Assembly (NCBI RefSeq): GCF_033115175.1
Contig: NC_084831.1
Coordinates: forward strand, 10,946,540-11,010,539
Direction of reading: 5' to 3'
Origin: Lepus europaeus
Lineage: Eukaryota; Chordata; Mammalia; Lagomorpha; Leporidae
DNA length: 64,000 nt
Below the pieces are notes generated by a model. The model was not told the origin of the DNA. It saw only the letters and a program-made list of their open reading frames with translations, and did no database searches. A program made the translations under genes and the position numbers. Below, piece after piece: positions 34,480 through 45,244 of this stretch (position 1 is the first letter of the stretch; each line of letters opens with the position of its first letter).

Positions 34480-34489
34480 GCGCATGCGC
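34480..34489. promoter_or_regulatory. NRF1 site, distal
   Basis: Second perfect GCGCATGCGC, 42 bases from the first (four helical turns), so both would present on the same DNA face. Confidence 0.75.
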
Positions 34490-34639
34490 CTAGCTGTCCA
34501 AAAGTTCCACATTACCGTACTTCTGCGCTTAGAACTGTGGTGCGGCGGTTCTTGGGCACTGCCTTGGTTTTCTGTTCCAGATACGCAAGGGTCAGCTTCC
34601 GTGTGCTGCCGCGTACTTTGCGCCAGGCGCTGAGTCCCA

Positions 34640-34770
34640 GCGTCACGTGCATTGTCTCAGGCCCTCACAGCAGCCCTGCCGGAGTGTCGTTCTCCCCACG
34701 TCGAGGAAGGGAAGAGGGGGGCTCAGAAGGAGTAAACGACCGGCCTGTGGCTCCACACGCTGTGAGGGGC
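34640..34770 (-). repeat. Probable MIR fragment, CpG-rich
   Basis: CGAGGAAGGGAAGAGGGGGGCTC ... GGCCTGTGGCTCC resembles a diverged reverse-complement MIR. Confidence 0.35.
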
Positions 34771-35235
34771 CCGGAGCTGCAGGCGCCATTGTGTCCCCCG
34801 GCCCTTCGGAGCCGACCGGTACCCCCTCTCCCGGTCTGCAGGGAGCGGGGATTAGCCTGGGTGGGCGTGGGGGTGCCCGAGGAGAGTCAGCGAACTGGCC
34901 TTTGTCCACGCGGGATCTCCCGGCCGCTGACTTCCTGACGTTTGTGGGCTTTTTCCTTTCTCACTTCTGGTCTCGTTCATTGTCCCTGATCTCTGATCTC
35001 TGACAACACTCTCGCTACCCCCACAAGCTCTTTCTGCTCCCTGGTCTTTTTAGCAGGTGCGTTCCCTGACCTGGTGGGCCAAGCGCAGGTCCGTCAGGGG
35101 CACACTGGTCCCTGCACATTCGTGGTCACCACCTTTGTGTGCTGGCCTTCAGCAGGGGCCACCTGCTCAACTCGCTGCTCTCTTCACACTTGCTGGAGAA
35201 ACCAAAGATCAGCAGTTGACATCGCTTGCTTTTTT

Positions 35236-35592
35236 TTTTTTTAATTTATTATTTTTATTTTTATTTTTATTTTTATTTTTTGACAGGCAGAGTGGACAGT
35301 AGAGGGAGACAGAGAGAAAGGTCTTCCTTTTTGCGGTTGGTTCACCCTCCAATGGCCACTGCGGCCGGCGCACCGCGCTGTTCTGATGGCAGGAGCCAGG
35401 TGCTTCTCCTGGTCTCCCATGGGGTGCAGGGCCCAAGGACCTGGGCCATCCTCCACTGCACTCCCTGGCCACAGCAGAGAGCTGGCCTGGAAGAGGGGCA
35501 ACCGGGACAGGATCGGTGCCCCGACTGGGACCAGAACCCGGTGTGCCGGCGCCGCAAGGCGGAGGATTAGCCTGTTGAGCCACGGCACCGGC
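35236..35592 (-). mobile_element. C-repeat SINE
   Basis: Duplication CATCGCTTGCTTTTTT on both sides; tail expanded into (ATTTTT)n (35240-35280). Confidence 0.95.
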
Positions 35593-35639
35593 CATCGCTT
35601 GCTTTTTTAAAACATTATTGTGGCAAGAATACTTCAAAT

Positions 35640-36285
35640 GAGGTCTGCTCTAACTAAAACTTTTTAAAGTGTGCAATAGAGTACTGTAGATACCACGTGG
35701 TACAACAGATCTCAGTAATGTATTCACTGGCAGTCAGCTACTTCCTGTTTCTCTCCACTGCCCAGCCCCTGGCAAGCACAATTCTCTGATTCTATGGGTT
35801 TGACTATTTTTAGATGTCTCATGGAGGTGACCTTCCATGCCCGGCTTATTCCACGCAGTAGAATGCTCTAGGTCTGTTTCACTCTGCTGAATAGTGCATG
35901 ACTTCCTTCCTTTTAAAAGCTGAATACGGTTCCGTTATTGTTTATAGCACGTTGTCTTTAGCCACTCCTAATGGCTAAAGAAGTGATATGATGGACACTT
36001 CACTTGTTTCTACACTCAGCTGTGGTGACTGGCTGCGATGAACTCTGGAGTGCTACTATTTCTGTGAGATCCTGATTTCAGTAAAATACTGAAAATATTG
36101 GGTAAATACTCAGGAGTGAAATTGCTGGGTCAGATGGCAGTTCTGTGTTTAATTTTTTGGTTTCAGGAATTGCATACTGTTTTTCACCATGGTTACTCTC
36201 TTTCATAGTCCCACGAACAATAAACAAGGGTCCCAGGTTTTCCACATCTTTGTCCACATTTGTCTTTTTGTCTTTTCCTTTTCTT
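35640..36285 (-). mobile_element. Old LINE-1 (L1M) 3'-end fragment
   Basis: Plus strand reads as the reverse complement of the familiar L1 3' region (GCTGAATACGGTTCC, GGGTAAATACTCAGGAGTGAAATTGCTGGGTCA in pieces). Heavily diverged; its left end is near the C-repeat at 35236 and its right end near the one at 36303. Confidence 0.7.
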
Positions 36286-36302
36286 TCTTTCTTTCTTTCT
36301 TT

Positions 36303-36595
36303 CTTTTTTTTTTTTTTTTTTTTTTTTTGACAGGCAGAGTTAGACAGTGAGAAAGAGAGAAAGGTCTTCCTTCCGTTGGTTAACCCCTCAAATGGACGCT
36401 AAGGACAGCGCCCTGCGCCAATCTGAAGCCAGGAGCCAGGTGTTTCCTCCTGGTCTCCCATGCAGGTGCAGGCCCAAGCAGAGAGCTGGACTGAAAGAGG
36501 AGCAACCGGGACAGAATCCAGCACCCCAACCAGGACTAGAATCTGGGGTGCCAGCGCTGCAGGTGGAGGTTAGCCAAGTGAGCCACGGCACTGAC
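36303..36595 (-). mobile_element. C-repeat SINE, internally deleted
   Basis: Reverse copy, follows (TTTC)n at 36282-36305; about 40 bases missing near 36475. Confidence 0.88.
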
Positions 36596-37290
36596 CGATT
36601 TCCTCTTCTTTTACAGGGAAAACAATAGCAGACTTGATAAGAACAATACTAAGCATCAAATCTATCCCTGTGTCCATCTGCATTGGATGTTGTTGATCAG
36701 GACTTAAAATATGTTCTTTCCAGAATCTGAAAACCAAAACTTTTCTTTCCTAGACTCAGCTGCAGTTAGAACCCCCGATGCGGATGGGTTCTGGCAGTTA
36801 GTGAGGTGTGGAAGGTGGAGGCAAGGCAGTAGTCAGACTTGCTGCCTTGAGCTGGTCTCTGCCGGCAAGCAAGCTCACGCTAATGTGGGGTTGGCAGCGT
36901 GCACAGTGGCTCAGCTCCACCTCCTGTGTGTCCAGAGCCATCTCTGAGGCGGGTACAGCGAAATGAACGTTCTATACCTGGACGCCAGCTCCCAGTGCAG
37001 ATGGAGATCTGTGGAACCTGGCTGTTGTGATGTGTCCCCTAACTCCAACAGTGTTCTCCTGGCTCCCTGTCTTCCTGACAGTGGCACCTGATGGGTGAGT
37101 TCTATGTCGTTCTAGGAACCATCCCTGGAGGTCCAGTTTAGCAAACATGCATCAGTCCTTCCAGTCATTGTCTAAACATCCAGTTGTCTGTCCTCAATCC
37201 CCCTCTGCTGGAGACTACGTGGGGAGGTCCTGTGGTGATGGAGTGGTCTCTGCTTGGACTGCCTGGATGTCAGCATCCCGGCTTCGTCAC
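36596..37290. other. Intergenic unique stretch
   Basis: Between two C-repeats; no coding or repeat similarity recognised. Confidence 0.45.
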
Positions 37291-37303
37291 TGCACAGTAA
37301 TTT

Positions 37304-37651
37304 TTTTTTTTTTTTAATTTTTTGACAGGCAGAGTGGACAGTGAGAGAGAGAGACAGAGAGAAAGGTCTTCCTTTGCTGTTGGTTCACCCTCCAATGGCC
37401 GCCGTGACTGGTGCGCTGCGGCCGGCGCAACGCACTGATCCGATGGCAGGAGCCAGGTGCTTCTCCTGGTCTCCCATGGGGTGCAGGGCCCAAGCACTTG
37501 GGCCATCCTCCACTGCACTCCCTGGCCACAGCAGAGAGCTGGCCTGGAAGAGGGGCAACCGGGACAGAATCCGGTGCCCCGACCGGGACTAGAACCCGGT
37601 GTTCCGGTGCCGCAAGGCAGAGGATTAGCCTGTTGAGCCACGGCGCCGGCC
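37304..37651 (-). mobile_element. C-repeat SINE
   Basis: Duplication GCACAGTAATTTT on both sides. Confidence 0.95.
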
Positions 37652-37778
37652 CGCACAGTAATTTTACAAGACGTTACCACCAGGGGAAACTGGGTAAAAG
37701 ATACTGGGTGGTGGGGGGACACTCTTCACGCTGTTCTTACACTATCACATTTGTTCCACAATAAAAGTTTAAGTGAAG

Positions 37779-38085
37779 GGGCAGGACTTGTGGCACAGCA
37801 GATGAAGCTGCCACTTGGGACACTTGTGTCCCACATGAAAGTGCCAGTTCGAGTCTCGGCTGCTCTGCTTCTGATCCAGTGTCCTGGGAAGCAAGGGGTG
37901 ATGGCCCAAGTGCACGGGTCCCTGCCACCCAAGCGGGAGAGTTGAATGGAGTTCCTGGCTCCTAACTGCAGCCTGGAGTAGCCCTGGCCATTGCAGGCCA
38001 TTTGGGGAGTCAACCAGCAGATGGAAGACTTCTCTTTCTCTCACTCCTTCAACTAGATGAAAATAAACATTTTTTAGATAAAAAT
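37779..38085 (+). mobile_element. C-repeat SINE, old
   Basis: GGGGCAGGACTTGTGGCACAGC head; A-rich tail with AAATAAACAT. Confidence 0.82.
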
Positions 38086-38212
38086 ACATCTGTAATAAAT
38101 AAAAGAAAGCAAAAAAAAAAAAAGAAAATTTAACTATTGAATCTGGATAATGGACATAATAGAAAATGTTCTATTCCTTTTCTACCTTTGCGTAGTTTTT
38201 CAGAATGGGAAG

Positions 38213-39245
38213 AAATTTTAAAAAGTATATGTCAAGGCGAGGATGTGGAGAAAGGAGAACTCTCATACATTGTTGGTGGAAGCCTGAATTAGTACAGCTA
38301 CCTTGGAAAACAATGGGGTGAGCCCTCAGAAAGTGAAAAATAGAGCGGCTCATGCGGCCGGCGCTGTGGCGTAGTGGGTAAAGCCGCCATCTGCAGTGCT
38401 GGCATCCCATATGGGCACCGCTTCAAGTCCCGCCTGTTCCACTTCCGATCCGGCTCTCTGCTATGGCCTGGGAAAGCAGTGGAAGATGGCCTGAGTGCTT
38501 GGGCCCCTGCACCTGCGTGGGAGACCTGGAAGAAGCTCCTGGCTCCTGGCTTCGGATCAGCGCAGCGAGCCGACCGACTGGGGAGTGAACCAGCGGGTGG
38601 AAGACCTCTCTCTCTCTCTCTCTCTCTTTCTCTCTGCCTCTCCTTTTCTCTCTGTGTAACTCTGACTTTCAAATAAATAAATAAATAAAAAATTTTTAAA
38701 AAATAAAAATAGCAGGGCCCTGTTGTCTCGCAATCACACTTCCAGACACGAATCCACAGGAAAGCAAACCAGTCTGCTGAAAGGACAGCTGCACTCCCGG
38801 GTTCACGGCAGCACCGTTCCCAGCCGCCGCGGTGTGGGAACCGTCTGAGTGTCTGCGTAGCAAATGTGGATTACCGCCCGACGGGACACTTCAGGCACGG
38901 CCAGGATGAGACCCTGTCCTCTGCAGCGACGTGGACGAACCTGGGGCTCCTGATGCTCGGTAGAATGAGCCAGGCGCAGGAAGACGAGTCCTGCGTGGTT
39001 TCCGTCACAGGCAGAGGTCGAACCAGCGGAGCGCAGAGAAGCAGAGAGAACAGTGGCTGTCAGACGTGGGGAGGGGAGGACCGGGGAGAGGGGGAGAGAT
39101 GGATTAATGGGTACAAAGTCACAGCCAAATAGGTGCAATGTGTCCTGACGTTCTAGTACCCTGAAGGGTGATTACGGTTAGTAGTATTGTACTGTGTATT
39201 CAGAATAGCCACGAGAGAGAATTTTGAGTGTTCTCATCACAAAGA
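38213..39245 (+). mobile_element. Old LINE-1 (L1M) fragment split by a C-repeat
   Basis: 38213-38345 (AGGATGTGGAGAAAGGAG, CATTGTTGGTGGAAGC) and 38706-39245 (AATCACACTTCCAGACACG, GATGAGACCCTGTCCTC, AGACGTGGGGAGGGGAGG) are consecutive parts of the L1 3' region on the plus strand, separated by the C-repeat at 38355-38700. The second part has become unusually CpG-rich. Confidence 0.7.
38355..38700 (+). mobile_element. C-repeat SINE inside a LINE-1 fragment
   Basis: Full-length with (CT)n and (AAAT)n; AAAAATAG(AG)C flanks are the likely duplication. Confidence 0.93.
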
Positions 39246-39249
39246 AATA

Positions 39250-39480
39250 ATGGGGCAGGCATTTGACTCCAGCTTCCTGCTAATGTACACCGTGGGAGGC
39301 AGCAGGTGACTGTGACTGCTCAAGTTCTTGGGCTCCAGCCACTCACAGGGGAGACCTGGGTTGAGTTTCCAGCTCCTGCCTTTGGCCTGGTTCAGCCCTG
39401 ACATTGTGTGTATTTGGGGAGTGACCCAGAGGTGGGAGCTTTCTCTGTTGTCTGTCTCTGTCTCTCTGATTCTCAAAAAA
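39250..39480 (+). mobile_element. C-repeat SINE, old, deleted
   Basis: Head shortened to GGGGCAGGCATT; middle and tail follow the family. Confidence 0.65.
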
Positions 39481-39484
39481 TTTC

Positions 39485-39692
39485 AGAAGGTTTATTCATT
39501 TACTTATTAGGAAGAGTTAGAGAGAGCGAGAGCGAGTTCTGCTGGTTCACTCCTGAAATGGTTGCAACAGCTGGAACTGGGCTGGGCTAAAGCCAGGAGC
39601 TTCTTCCAGATCTCCCACGTGGGTGGCAGAGGCCCAAACACTTCTGACATCTTCCACTGCTTTTCCCAGGCCATATGGGATACCGGCCCCTC
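39485..39692 (-). mobile_element. C-repeat SINE, deleted
   Basis: Reverse copy, tail to tail with the previous one; about 100 bases missing. Confidence 0.7.
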
Positions 39693-39988
39693 AAATAAAA
39701 TTTTGTAAAAAAGTGAAAAATATTTGAGGTGATTGATGACTGAAATCTCTGGGGCAGACTGTTACAAATGGACATCACCCTGCACCCAGCAAAGATGTGC
39801 GATTATTATCTACCAATTTTTAAAAGTGGAAAAAAAGGTAGGAATGTTAAAACGTACCAAAAAAAGAAAACTAGCAAAAGTGGTTAAAAAATAACGCACA
39901 CCCAGGATACCTGTGAAGAATTAAGAGAATCTTTCCAAATTGCATAAAAGGAAATAGGCTGTGCTTAGAGTTAATGTGCTGTGTTTTT

Positions 39989-40342
39989 TTTTTTTTTCAA
40001 CTTTTTTTTTTTTTTTTTTTTTTTTGACAGGCAGAGTGGATAGTGAGAGAGAGAGACAGAGAGAAAGGTCTTCCTTTTTGCCATTGGTTCACCCTCCAAT
40101 GGCCGCTGCGGTCAGCGCATCTCGCTGATCCGAAGCCAGGAGCCAGGTGCTTCTCCTGGTCTCCCATGCGGGTGCAGGGCCCAAGGACTTGGGCCATCCT
40201 CCACTGCCTTTCCGGGCAATAGCAGAGAGCTGGCCTGGAAGAGGGGCAACCAGGATAGAATCCGGCGCCCCAACCGGGACTAGAACCTGGTGTGCCGGCG
40301 CCGCAAGGCGGAGGATTAGCCTGTTAAGCCACGGCGCTGGCC
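39989..40342 (-). mobile_element. C-repeat SINE
   Basis: Duplication AATGTGCTGTGTTTTT / AATATGCTGTGTTTTT. Confidence 0.95.
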
Positions 40343-40384
40343 AATATGCTGTGTTTTTAATCCAACATTTTAAGACTATCACAG

Positions 40385-40688
40385 GGCCCGGTATTGTGGG
40401 ATAGCGGGATAAGCTGCGGCCTACAATGCCAGCATCCCATATGGGCACCAGTTCAAGTTCCGGCTGCTCCATTCTCAATCCAGCTCCCTGCTAATAGACT
40501 GGGGAAAGCAACAGAAGATGGTCCAAGTACTTGTGCCCCTATACAAACATGGGAGACCCTGATGAGGCTCCTGGCTCCTGGCTTCAGACTGTCCCAGGCC
40601 ATTTGGGAGAATGAACCAGCGGATGACAGATCTTAGCTCTGTCTCTCCTTCTCTCTCTGTAACTCGTTCTAATAAATAAGTAAAACCT
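40385..40688 (+). mobile_element. C-repeat SINE
   Basis: GGGCCCGGTATTGTGGGATAGCGG head, TCTAATAAATAAGTAAA tail. Confidence 0.88.
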
Positions 40689-41063
40689 GTGTAATCCAAT
40701 TGATAAGCTAAATTACATAAACTGACATCAGCTCGGCCTCAGCTCCTCGAGTTTCCAACTACAAAGTGACCAAGCCCTGAAACAATCACCCTTGTCAGGA
40801 AAGGGCAGGTTGCTCACATGTGAACAATAGCTGAGCTTGGGGAGAGCAGGGGGGTGAGGGTTAGGATGAAGGTTTTGGTGAAGGGGCTGTGTCACTCTGG
40901 CAGCGCAGTGGAGGGAACAAGGGAGGGGAGAACTTGGGGCTGGGGACCTGTAACATACGGAAGCAATGCCCCCAGCGAGAAACCAGCTCTACTGTGATCA
41001 TACACTCAGTCTGCACGGCTCCTAGCTCCTGCCCTGTTCCAGTCACCCAGCTCAAAGTCTTTC

Positions 41064-41370
41064 CTTTTAAACTTATCTGAAAAGGAGACAGAGAGAGAGA
41101 GGACCCTCCCATCCGCTGGTTCACTACCTCAAATGGTTGCAACTGCCAGGGTTGGACCAGGCTGAATCCAGAAGCCCAGAACTCCCTCCAGGTCTCCCAC
41201 ATGGGTGGCAGGGACCCGAGCACTTTGGCCATGTTCTACTGCTTTCCTGACTCGTGAGTGGGAAGCTGGATTGAAAACAGAGCCGCTGGGACTTGAACCA
41301 GAGCTCTTTCAGGGGATGCTGGTGACATGACTGGCAGCTTACCCAGCTGTGCCACAACACTGAACGCTAA
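41064..41370 (-). mobile_element. C-repeat SINE, old
   Basis: Reverse copy; GTGCCACAACACTGAACGC end. Confidence 0.82.
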
Positions 41371-41408
41371 CCCGGATCCTTGGACTCCTTCTTCTACCTT
41401 ACTTATCT

Positions 41409-41502
41409 TTTAAAGATTTATTGACTTGAAAGGCAGAGTGAAAGAGGAAGAGACACAGAAAGAGATGTTGGCTTAACCATCTGTGCCACAAAACCTGCCC
41501 CC
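41409..41502 (-). mobile_element. C-repeat SINE, mostly deleted
   Basis: Only the tail side and the last 40 bases of the head remain. Confidence 0.7.
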
Positions 41503-41509
41503 ATTCTCC

Positions 41510-42480
41510 CACCCAAAAGTGTTTTCAAGCAAATCCCAGACATTCAGTCATTCCATTCCTATGTATTTACTATAGGAATCCAGCCATCAAAAACTGGTCT
41601 TACATTTCCACAAAGCCCTGATTACGCCTAACGAAATTAAAAATTATTCTTTGGAATCATTTAAAATCCACTGCTAATCAAATTTCCCTAATTGTCACCA
41701 AATGTCTTTTTACAATGCTTTGCTCAAATCAGGATCCAGAAAAGGTCATCCATCAGAGTCACAATGAGTGGGTGGGTTTTTTTTTTTGTTTGTTTTTCAT
41801 TTTATTTATTTGAAAGGCAGAGAGACAAAGAAAGAGACAGGGCGGGGGAGTGGGGTGGAGAAAGAGACAGAAAGATCCCATCAACTTGTTCATTCCCCAG
41901 ATGCCTGCAGCTGGGGCTGAGCTGGACCAAAGCCAGGAGCTGGGAACTCCATCCAGGCCTCCCATGTGGGTGGCTGGAACCCAACTACTTGAGCCATCAC
42001 TTGTGGCCTCCCAAGGTGCACGTTGGAATCAGGAGTGGAGCCAGGTCTTGAACCCAGACACTGCAATCTGTGATGCCAGCATTTCAACCAGGCGTCTTAA
42101 CCAACTGCCACCCTATGTTTTTTAAATTGTCTCTTGATACTTTATCCCAAGGAATCTCTTCTTGTTTTTCATTTGTTCCATGTTTTTGTCTGGCAGGAAT
42201 GGGGTCATCCCGCAGGATGTCCTACATTCTAGATCTCTCCACTGTCATTTAACCAGCTCTCGTCCCCCTGTAAATTAACTCTGGGGGTTTGAGTAGATTC
42301 TGATGCAACTTTTTTGGTAAGAACACTTCTTGGGTGCTTCAAGGGCTTCTACTGAGTCACATCAGGATCCCCTGGGTGGGCTTGGGTGGCAGCAGGCCAA
42401 TTTTTCCTTTGGAAAGTTCCCCACCAACCCTCCATGTAATGGCTCCTTCCTCTGAAGACCCCTAACTTTATCTGGGCCAC
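41510..42480. mobile_element. Old LINE-1-like fragment split by a C-repeat
   Basis: TTTCCCTAATTGTCACCAAATG ... TCAGGATCCAGAAAAGG before the C-repeat and TTGTCTCTTGATACTTTATCCC ... TTTTTTGGTAAGAACAC after it resemble adjoining parts of an ancient L1 3' region. Family and orientation not settled by eye. Confidence 0.45.
41778..42115 (-). mobile_element. C-repeat SINE
   Basis: Reverse copy; TTTATTTATTTGAAAGGCAGAG to TCTTAACCAACTGCCACCC. Splits an old LINE-1-like fragment. Confidence 0.88.
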
Positions 42481-42569
42481 TGATTTCCTTAGAGGTTGTA
42501 AAATGATGCATTTCTGATGCTATCGTTCTTCCACACAAACTAGCTGGAAATCTGTAAATAGTTTTCCTG

Positions 42570-42890
42570 GGGCTAGTGTTGTGGCACAGCGGGATGCCAG
42601 CAGCCCACCTTGGTCTGCAGGTCTCAGTCCTGGCTGCTCTGCTCCCCATCCAGCTTCCTGTTAGTGAACCTTGGAAGGCAGCAGAAGGTAGGCCCCTACT
42701 TGAGCCCCTGCACCCACATGGGTGACCAGGAGGAAGTTCCAGGCTCCTGGCTTTGACTTGGCCCAGGCCTGGCTATTGCAGTCATTTGGGGAGTGAACCC
42801 ACAGACGAAACGTCTATCTCTCTTTGTCTCTCCCTCCCTGGTGCTCTGCTTTCCAAATAAATAAATACATACATAAATCTTGAAAAAATA
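42570..42890 (+). mobile_element. C-repeat SINE
   Basis: GGGGCTAGTGTTGTGGCACAGCGGG head; AAATAAATAAATACATACATAAA tail. Confidence 0.9.
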
Positions 42891-42965
42891 ATTTTCACCC
42901 ATCAACTAGGCCATATGGTTACCTGGAAATATAGCTCATTGGGAAAGGCAGGATAGACTTCTTTT

Positions 42966-43259
42966 CTTTTCTTTTTTTTAAAGATTTATTTATTTATTTG
43001 AAAGGCAGAGAGAAAGAGAGAGAGATTTTCCATCTGTTGGTTCCCACCCAAAGGACCGCAACATCCAGGGCCGGGCCAGGCCAAAGCCAGGAACTTTTTC
43101 CAGGTCTCCCAGTGGGTGCTTGGGCCGTCTTCCACTGCTTTCCCAGGCCATAGCAGAGAGCTGGATTGGAAGAGGAGCAGCCGAGACTCGAACCGGCGCC
43201 TGTACGGGATGCCGGCACTGCAGGCTGGGGCTTTAACCCACTGAGCCACAGAGCCGGCC
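42966..43259 (-). mobile_element. C-repeat SINE
   Basis: Reverse copy to CCACAGAGCCGGCCC. Confidence 0.92.
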
Positions 43260-43404
43260 CTCAGCTTCTCACCCTCGCTAACACTTGTTACTATCTGTCT
43301 CTTGGATGTTTATGTCCATTTAATCTGCAATTTTCAGGATCAGGAGCTGGTGTCCTGGTTACCACTGGTGGTAGCCAGTGAAGGTCCTCCCCATCTCCTT
43401 TTTA

Positions 43405-43757
43405 AAAAATAATTATTTTTATTCCTTTTAAAATATGTATTTATTTATTTGAGAGGCAGAGTTACAGACAGAGAGAGAGGGAAAAACAGAGAAAGAGGTC
43501 TTCCATCTGCTGGTTCACTCCCAAATGGCTGCAATGGCCAAGGCTGGGCCAGGCTGAAGCCAGGAGCCAGGAGCTTCTTTCGGGTCTCTCATGTGGGTGC
43601 AGGGGCCCGAGCACTTGGACCATCTTCTACTGCTTTCCCTGGCCATTAGCAGAGAGCTGGATCAGAAGAGGAGCAGGGGCTGGTGCTATGGCATAGTGGG
43701 CTAAGCCTCCACCTTCGGTGCCAGCATCCCATTTGGGTGCTGGTTTGAGTCCAAGTC
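43405..43757. mobile_element. C-repeat SINE inverted pair, both partial
   Basis: 43405-43675 is a reverse copy that stops at GATCAGAAGAGGAGCAG; 43676-43757 is the head of a forward copy starting GGGGCTGGTGCTATGGC. Each lacks the missing part of a full element, as if one inserted into or recombined with the other. Confidence 0.8.
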
Positions 43758-43769
43758 CATTTCTCAATT

Positions 43770-44400
43770 ATGCTTATGCAATGAAGTCACCATAAAAATC
43801 CGAAAGGACAGGGTTGGGAGAAGGTCATGAAAGCTGAACACTAGAGGCTCCTGGAGAGGTGCGGAGGCTCCACTTCCCCTCCTGTCCAGCAGGTGAGGGT
43901 GTCCAGCTCCAGGGCCCATAATGTCATTTCGTCTGGCCAAAATTCAATGAATCTATAGCAGGCTAATTTTCAAGGCGATAATTTCGCATGGTCCATGAAC
44001 GACGCCATGCGTATCCAGATGGCCCTTGGCAGAAAAGAGGTTCCCCACCCCCACACCTTGCCCTGTGCATCTCTTCATCTGTGTCCCTGGTACTAATATC
44101 CTTTATGACAAACTGGCCAGCAGAAAGCTCTCTCCCGAGTTCTGTGTGCCCTACAGCAAGCAGGGGCTGTGGGAGCCCCATCAGAAGCACAGGTAGAACA
44201 ATTGGAGCCTGCAGCTGTCGTCTGACGTGGGGACAGTGCTGGGGACGGAGCCCTCAGCCTGGGGATCCAGGTGGGTAGGGTCCGAGTTGAAATGAGCTGG
44301 GGGACGCCGGCCTGGGTGCCCACCGCTAAGTTGATTGCTCCTTGTGTCAGAAGGGATCTGTATTGTGAGAGTGTCCTGAGTCTCAGTTGCACGCTTTTCT
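43770..44400 (+). repeat. Ancient interspersed repeat, family unresolved, with hAT insertion
   Basis: CCATAAAAATCCGAAAGGAC, then CACCTTGCCCTGTGCATCTCTTCATCTG, ATCCTTTATGACAAACTGG and CAGAAGCACAGG resemble a known ancient mammalian repeat whose name I cannot give with confidence. Confidence 0.5.
43918..44053 (-). mobile_element. hAT-type DNA transposon fragment
   Basis: The right end, GGCAGAAAAGAGGTTCCCCACCCC on the plus strand, is the reverse complement of a CAGGGGTGGGGAACC-type hAT terminus; the body (CATGGTCCATGAACGACGCC) also fits. It interrupts the ancient repeat at 43770-44400. Confidence 0.5.
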
Positions 44401-45061
44401 AGATTAAACTTCCAAAGCCAGCGATGGCGGTGGCGTCCTCACTTCACATCCTTCCCACCTCTGCCCTCCCCACATGGCTCTCTAATCCAGCCGGGAAAGG
44501 TTTTCTGACTTAAGGAGTTGACATGAGCTCGCCCACATGACCCACAGTAATCCCCTTCAACTCAAAGTCCCTCTTCTGTAATCACACCTGTCAGGCAAGG
44601 CCCCAGGCTCATGGATTCTGGGGATGAGGGCGTGGTATCTTTGGAGGACCACCACTCCACCTGCCACGCCTAGTTACTTCTTCTCTATGGGAGAGACACC
44701 GCTTCTATGTAAGGGCGCCATGCCAACTTTCCCTTTGAAGCACACAGTAAAAACAGTTGACTTAAGGGACATGTTGGGTCAGTAGCATTCGTATGGTTCT
44801 TAGATAAGAATCAAACACAAAAGCTGTGGAAGTGGCCAAAGACAGATTCGGGAAACTGAGGGCTTCATGAGAAGGTTCTGGAAGCGGCCAGGAAGCCGCT
44901 GCTGACGCTGGGAGAAACTGTCTAGCAGGAGGCAGCCCTCCCTGCGCAGCGACAATAATCCTGTTGACATAACCATGTTGATCAAAGCAATCCCTCACTG
45001 CCCCAGGCCAGTTCCCGTGGCTCTGGTGGAACTCAGCAGATCCGGATCTGGTTCCGGCAAA
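44401..45061. other. SRARP upstream region
   Basis: Part (44510-44680) may be an old LTR fragment. No clear estrogen- or androgen-response palindrome seen. Confidence 0.4.
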
Positions 45062-45069
45062 TATAAAAG
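45062..45069 (+). promoter_or_regulatory. SRARP: SRARP TATA box
   Basis: TATAAAAG lies about 100 bases before the start codon, predicting a start site near 45090-45100 and a leader of about 70 bases. No CpG island is present, in keeping with a tissue-restricted gene. Confidence 0.7.
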
Positions 45070-45162
45070 GTTTGGTCCCAGGGTGAGAGCGCTACATCCT
45101 GGAAGACGTGACCAGGGACTGCTTCCCTCTTGTCAGAGCTAGGCTGCCGCTGCGGCATCGAC

Positions 45163-45244
45163 ATGGCCCCCTCAGAAGACCCCAGGGACTGGAGAGCCAG
45201 CCTCAAAGACCCCAGCCTTGGAACACACTTAGAGACCAGCTCTG
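45163..45244 (+). CDS. SRARP: SRARP coding exon 1
   Basis: Encodes MAPSEDPRDWRASL through ETSS plus one base of a Gly codon; followed by donor GTAAGA at 45245. Confidence 0.93.

Larger units (their letters stand above)
33880..34500 (-). promoter_or_regulatory. ZBTB17: ZBTB17 CpG-island promoter
   Basis: A GC-rich, CpG-dense block stands out from the surrounding repeats and is free of C-repeats. It has no TATA box. It carries housekeeping motifs (ETS, two NRF1, YY1) at 34380-34489 and the ZBTB17 leader exon at its right half; the left half (33900-34290) is the start of intron 1. Long open frames on both strands here are a by-product of GC richness. Divergent transcription to the right is possible but I see no exon for it. 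Confidence 0.85.

Noticed and set aside
33808-34512. Long overlapping open frames on both strands in the CpG island
   Set aside because: Pro/Arg/Ala-rich chance readings of CpG-island DNA; overlap on both strands and no conserved pattern.
44761-44785. Palindrome-like GGGACATGTTGGG upstream of SRARP as a steroid or p53 response element
   Set aside because: Only a half-site with a mismatch; no proper paired element was found within the next 300 bases.
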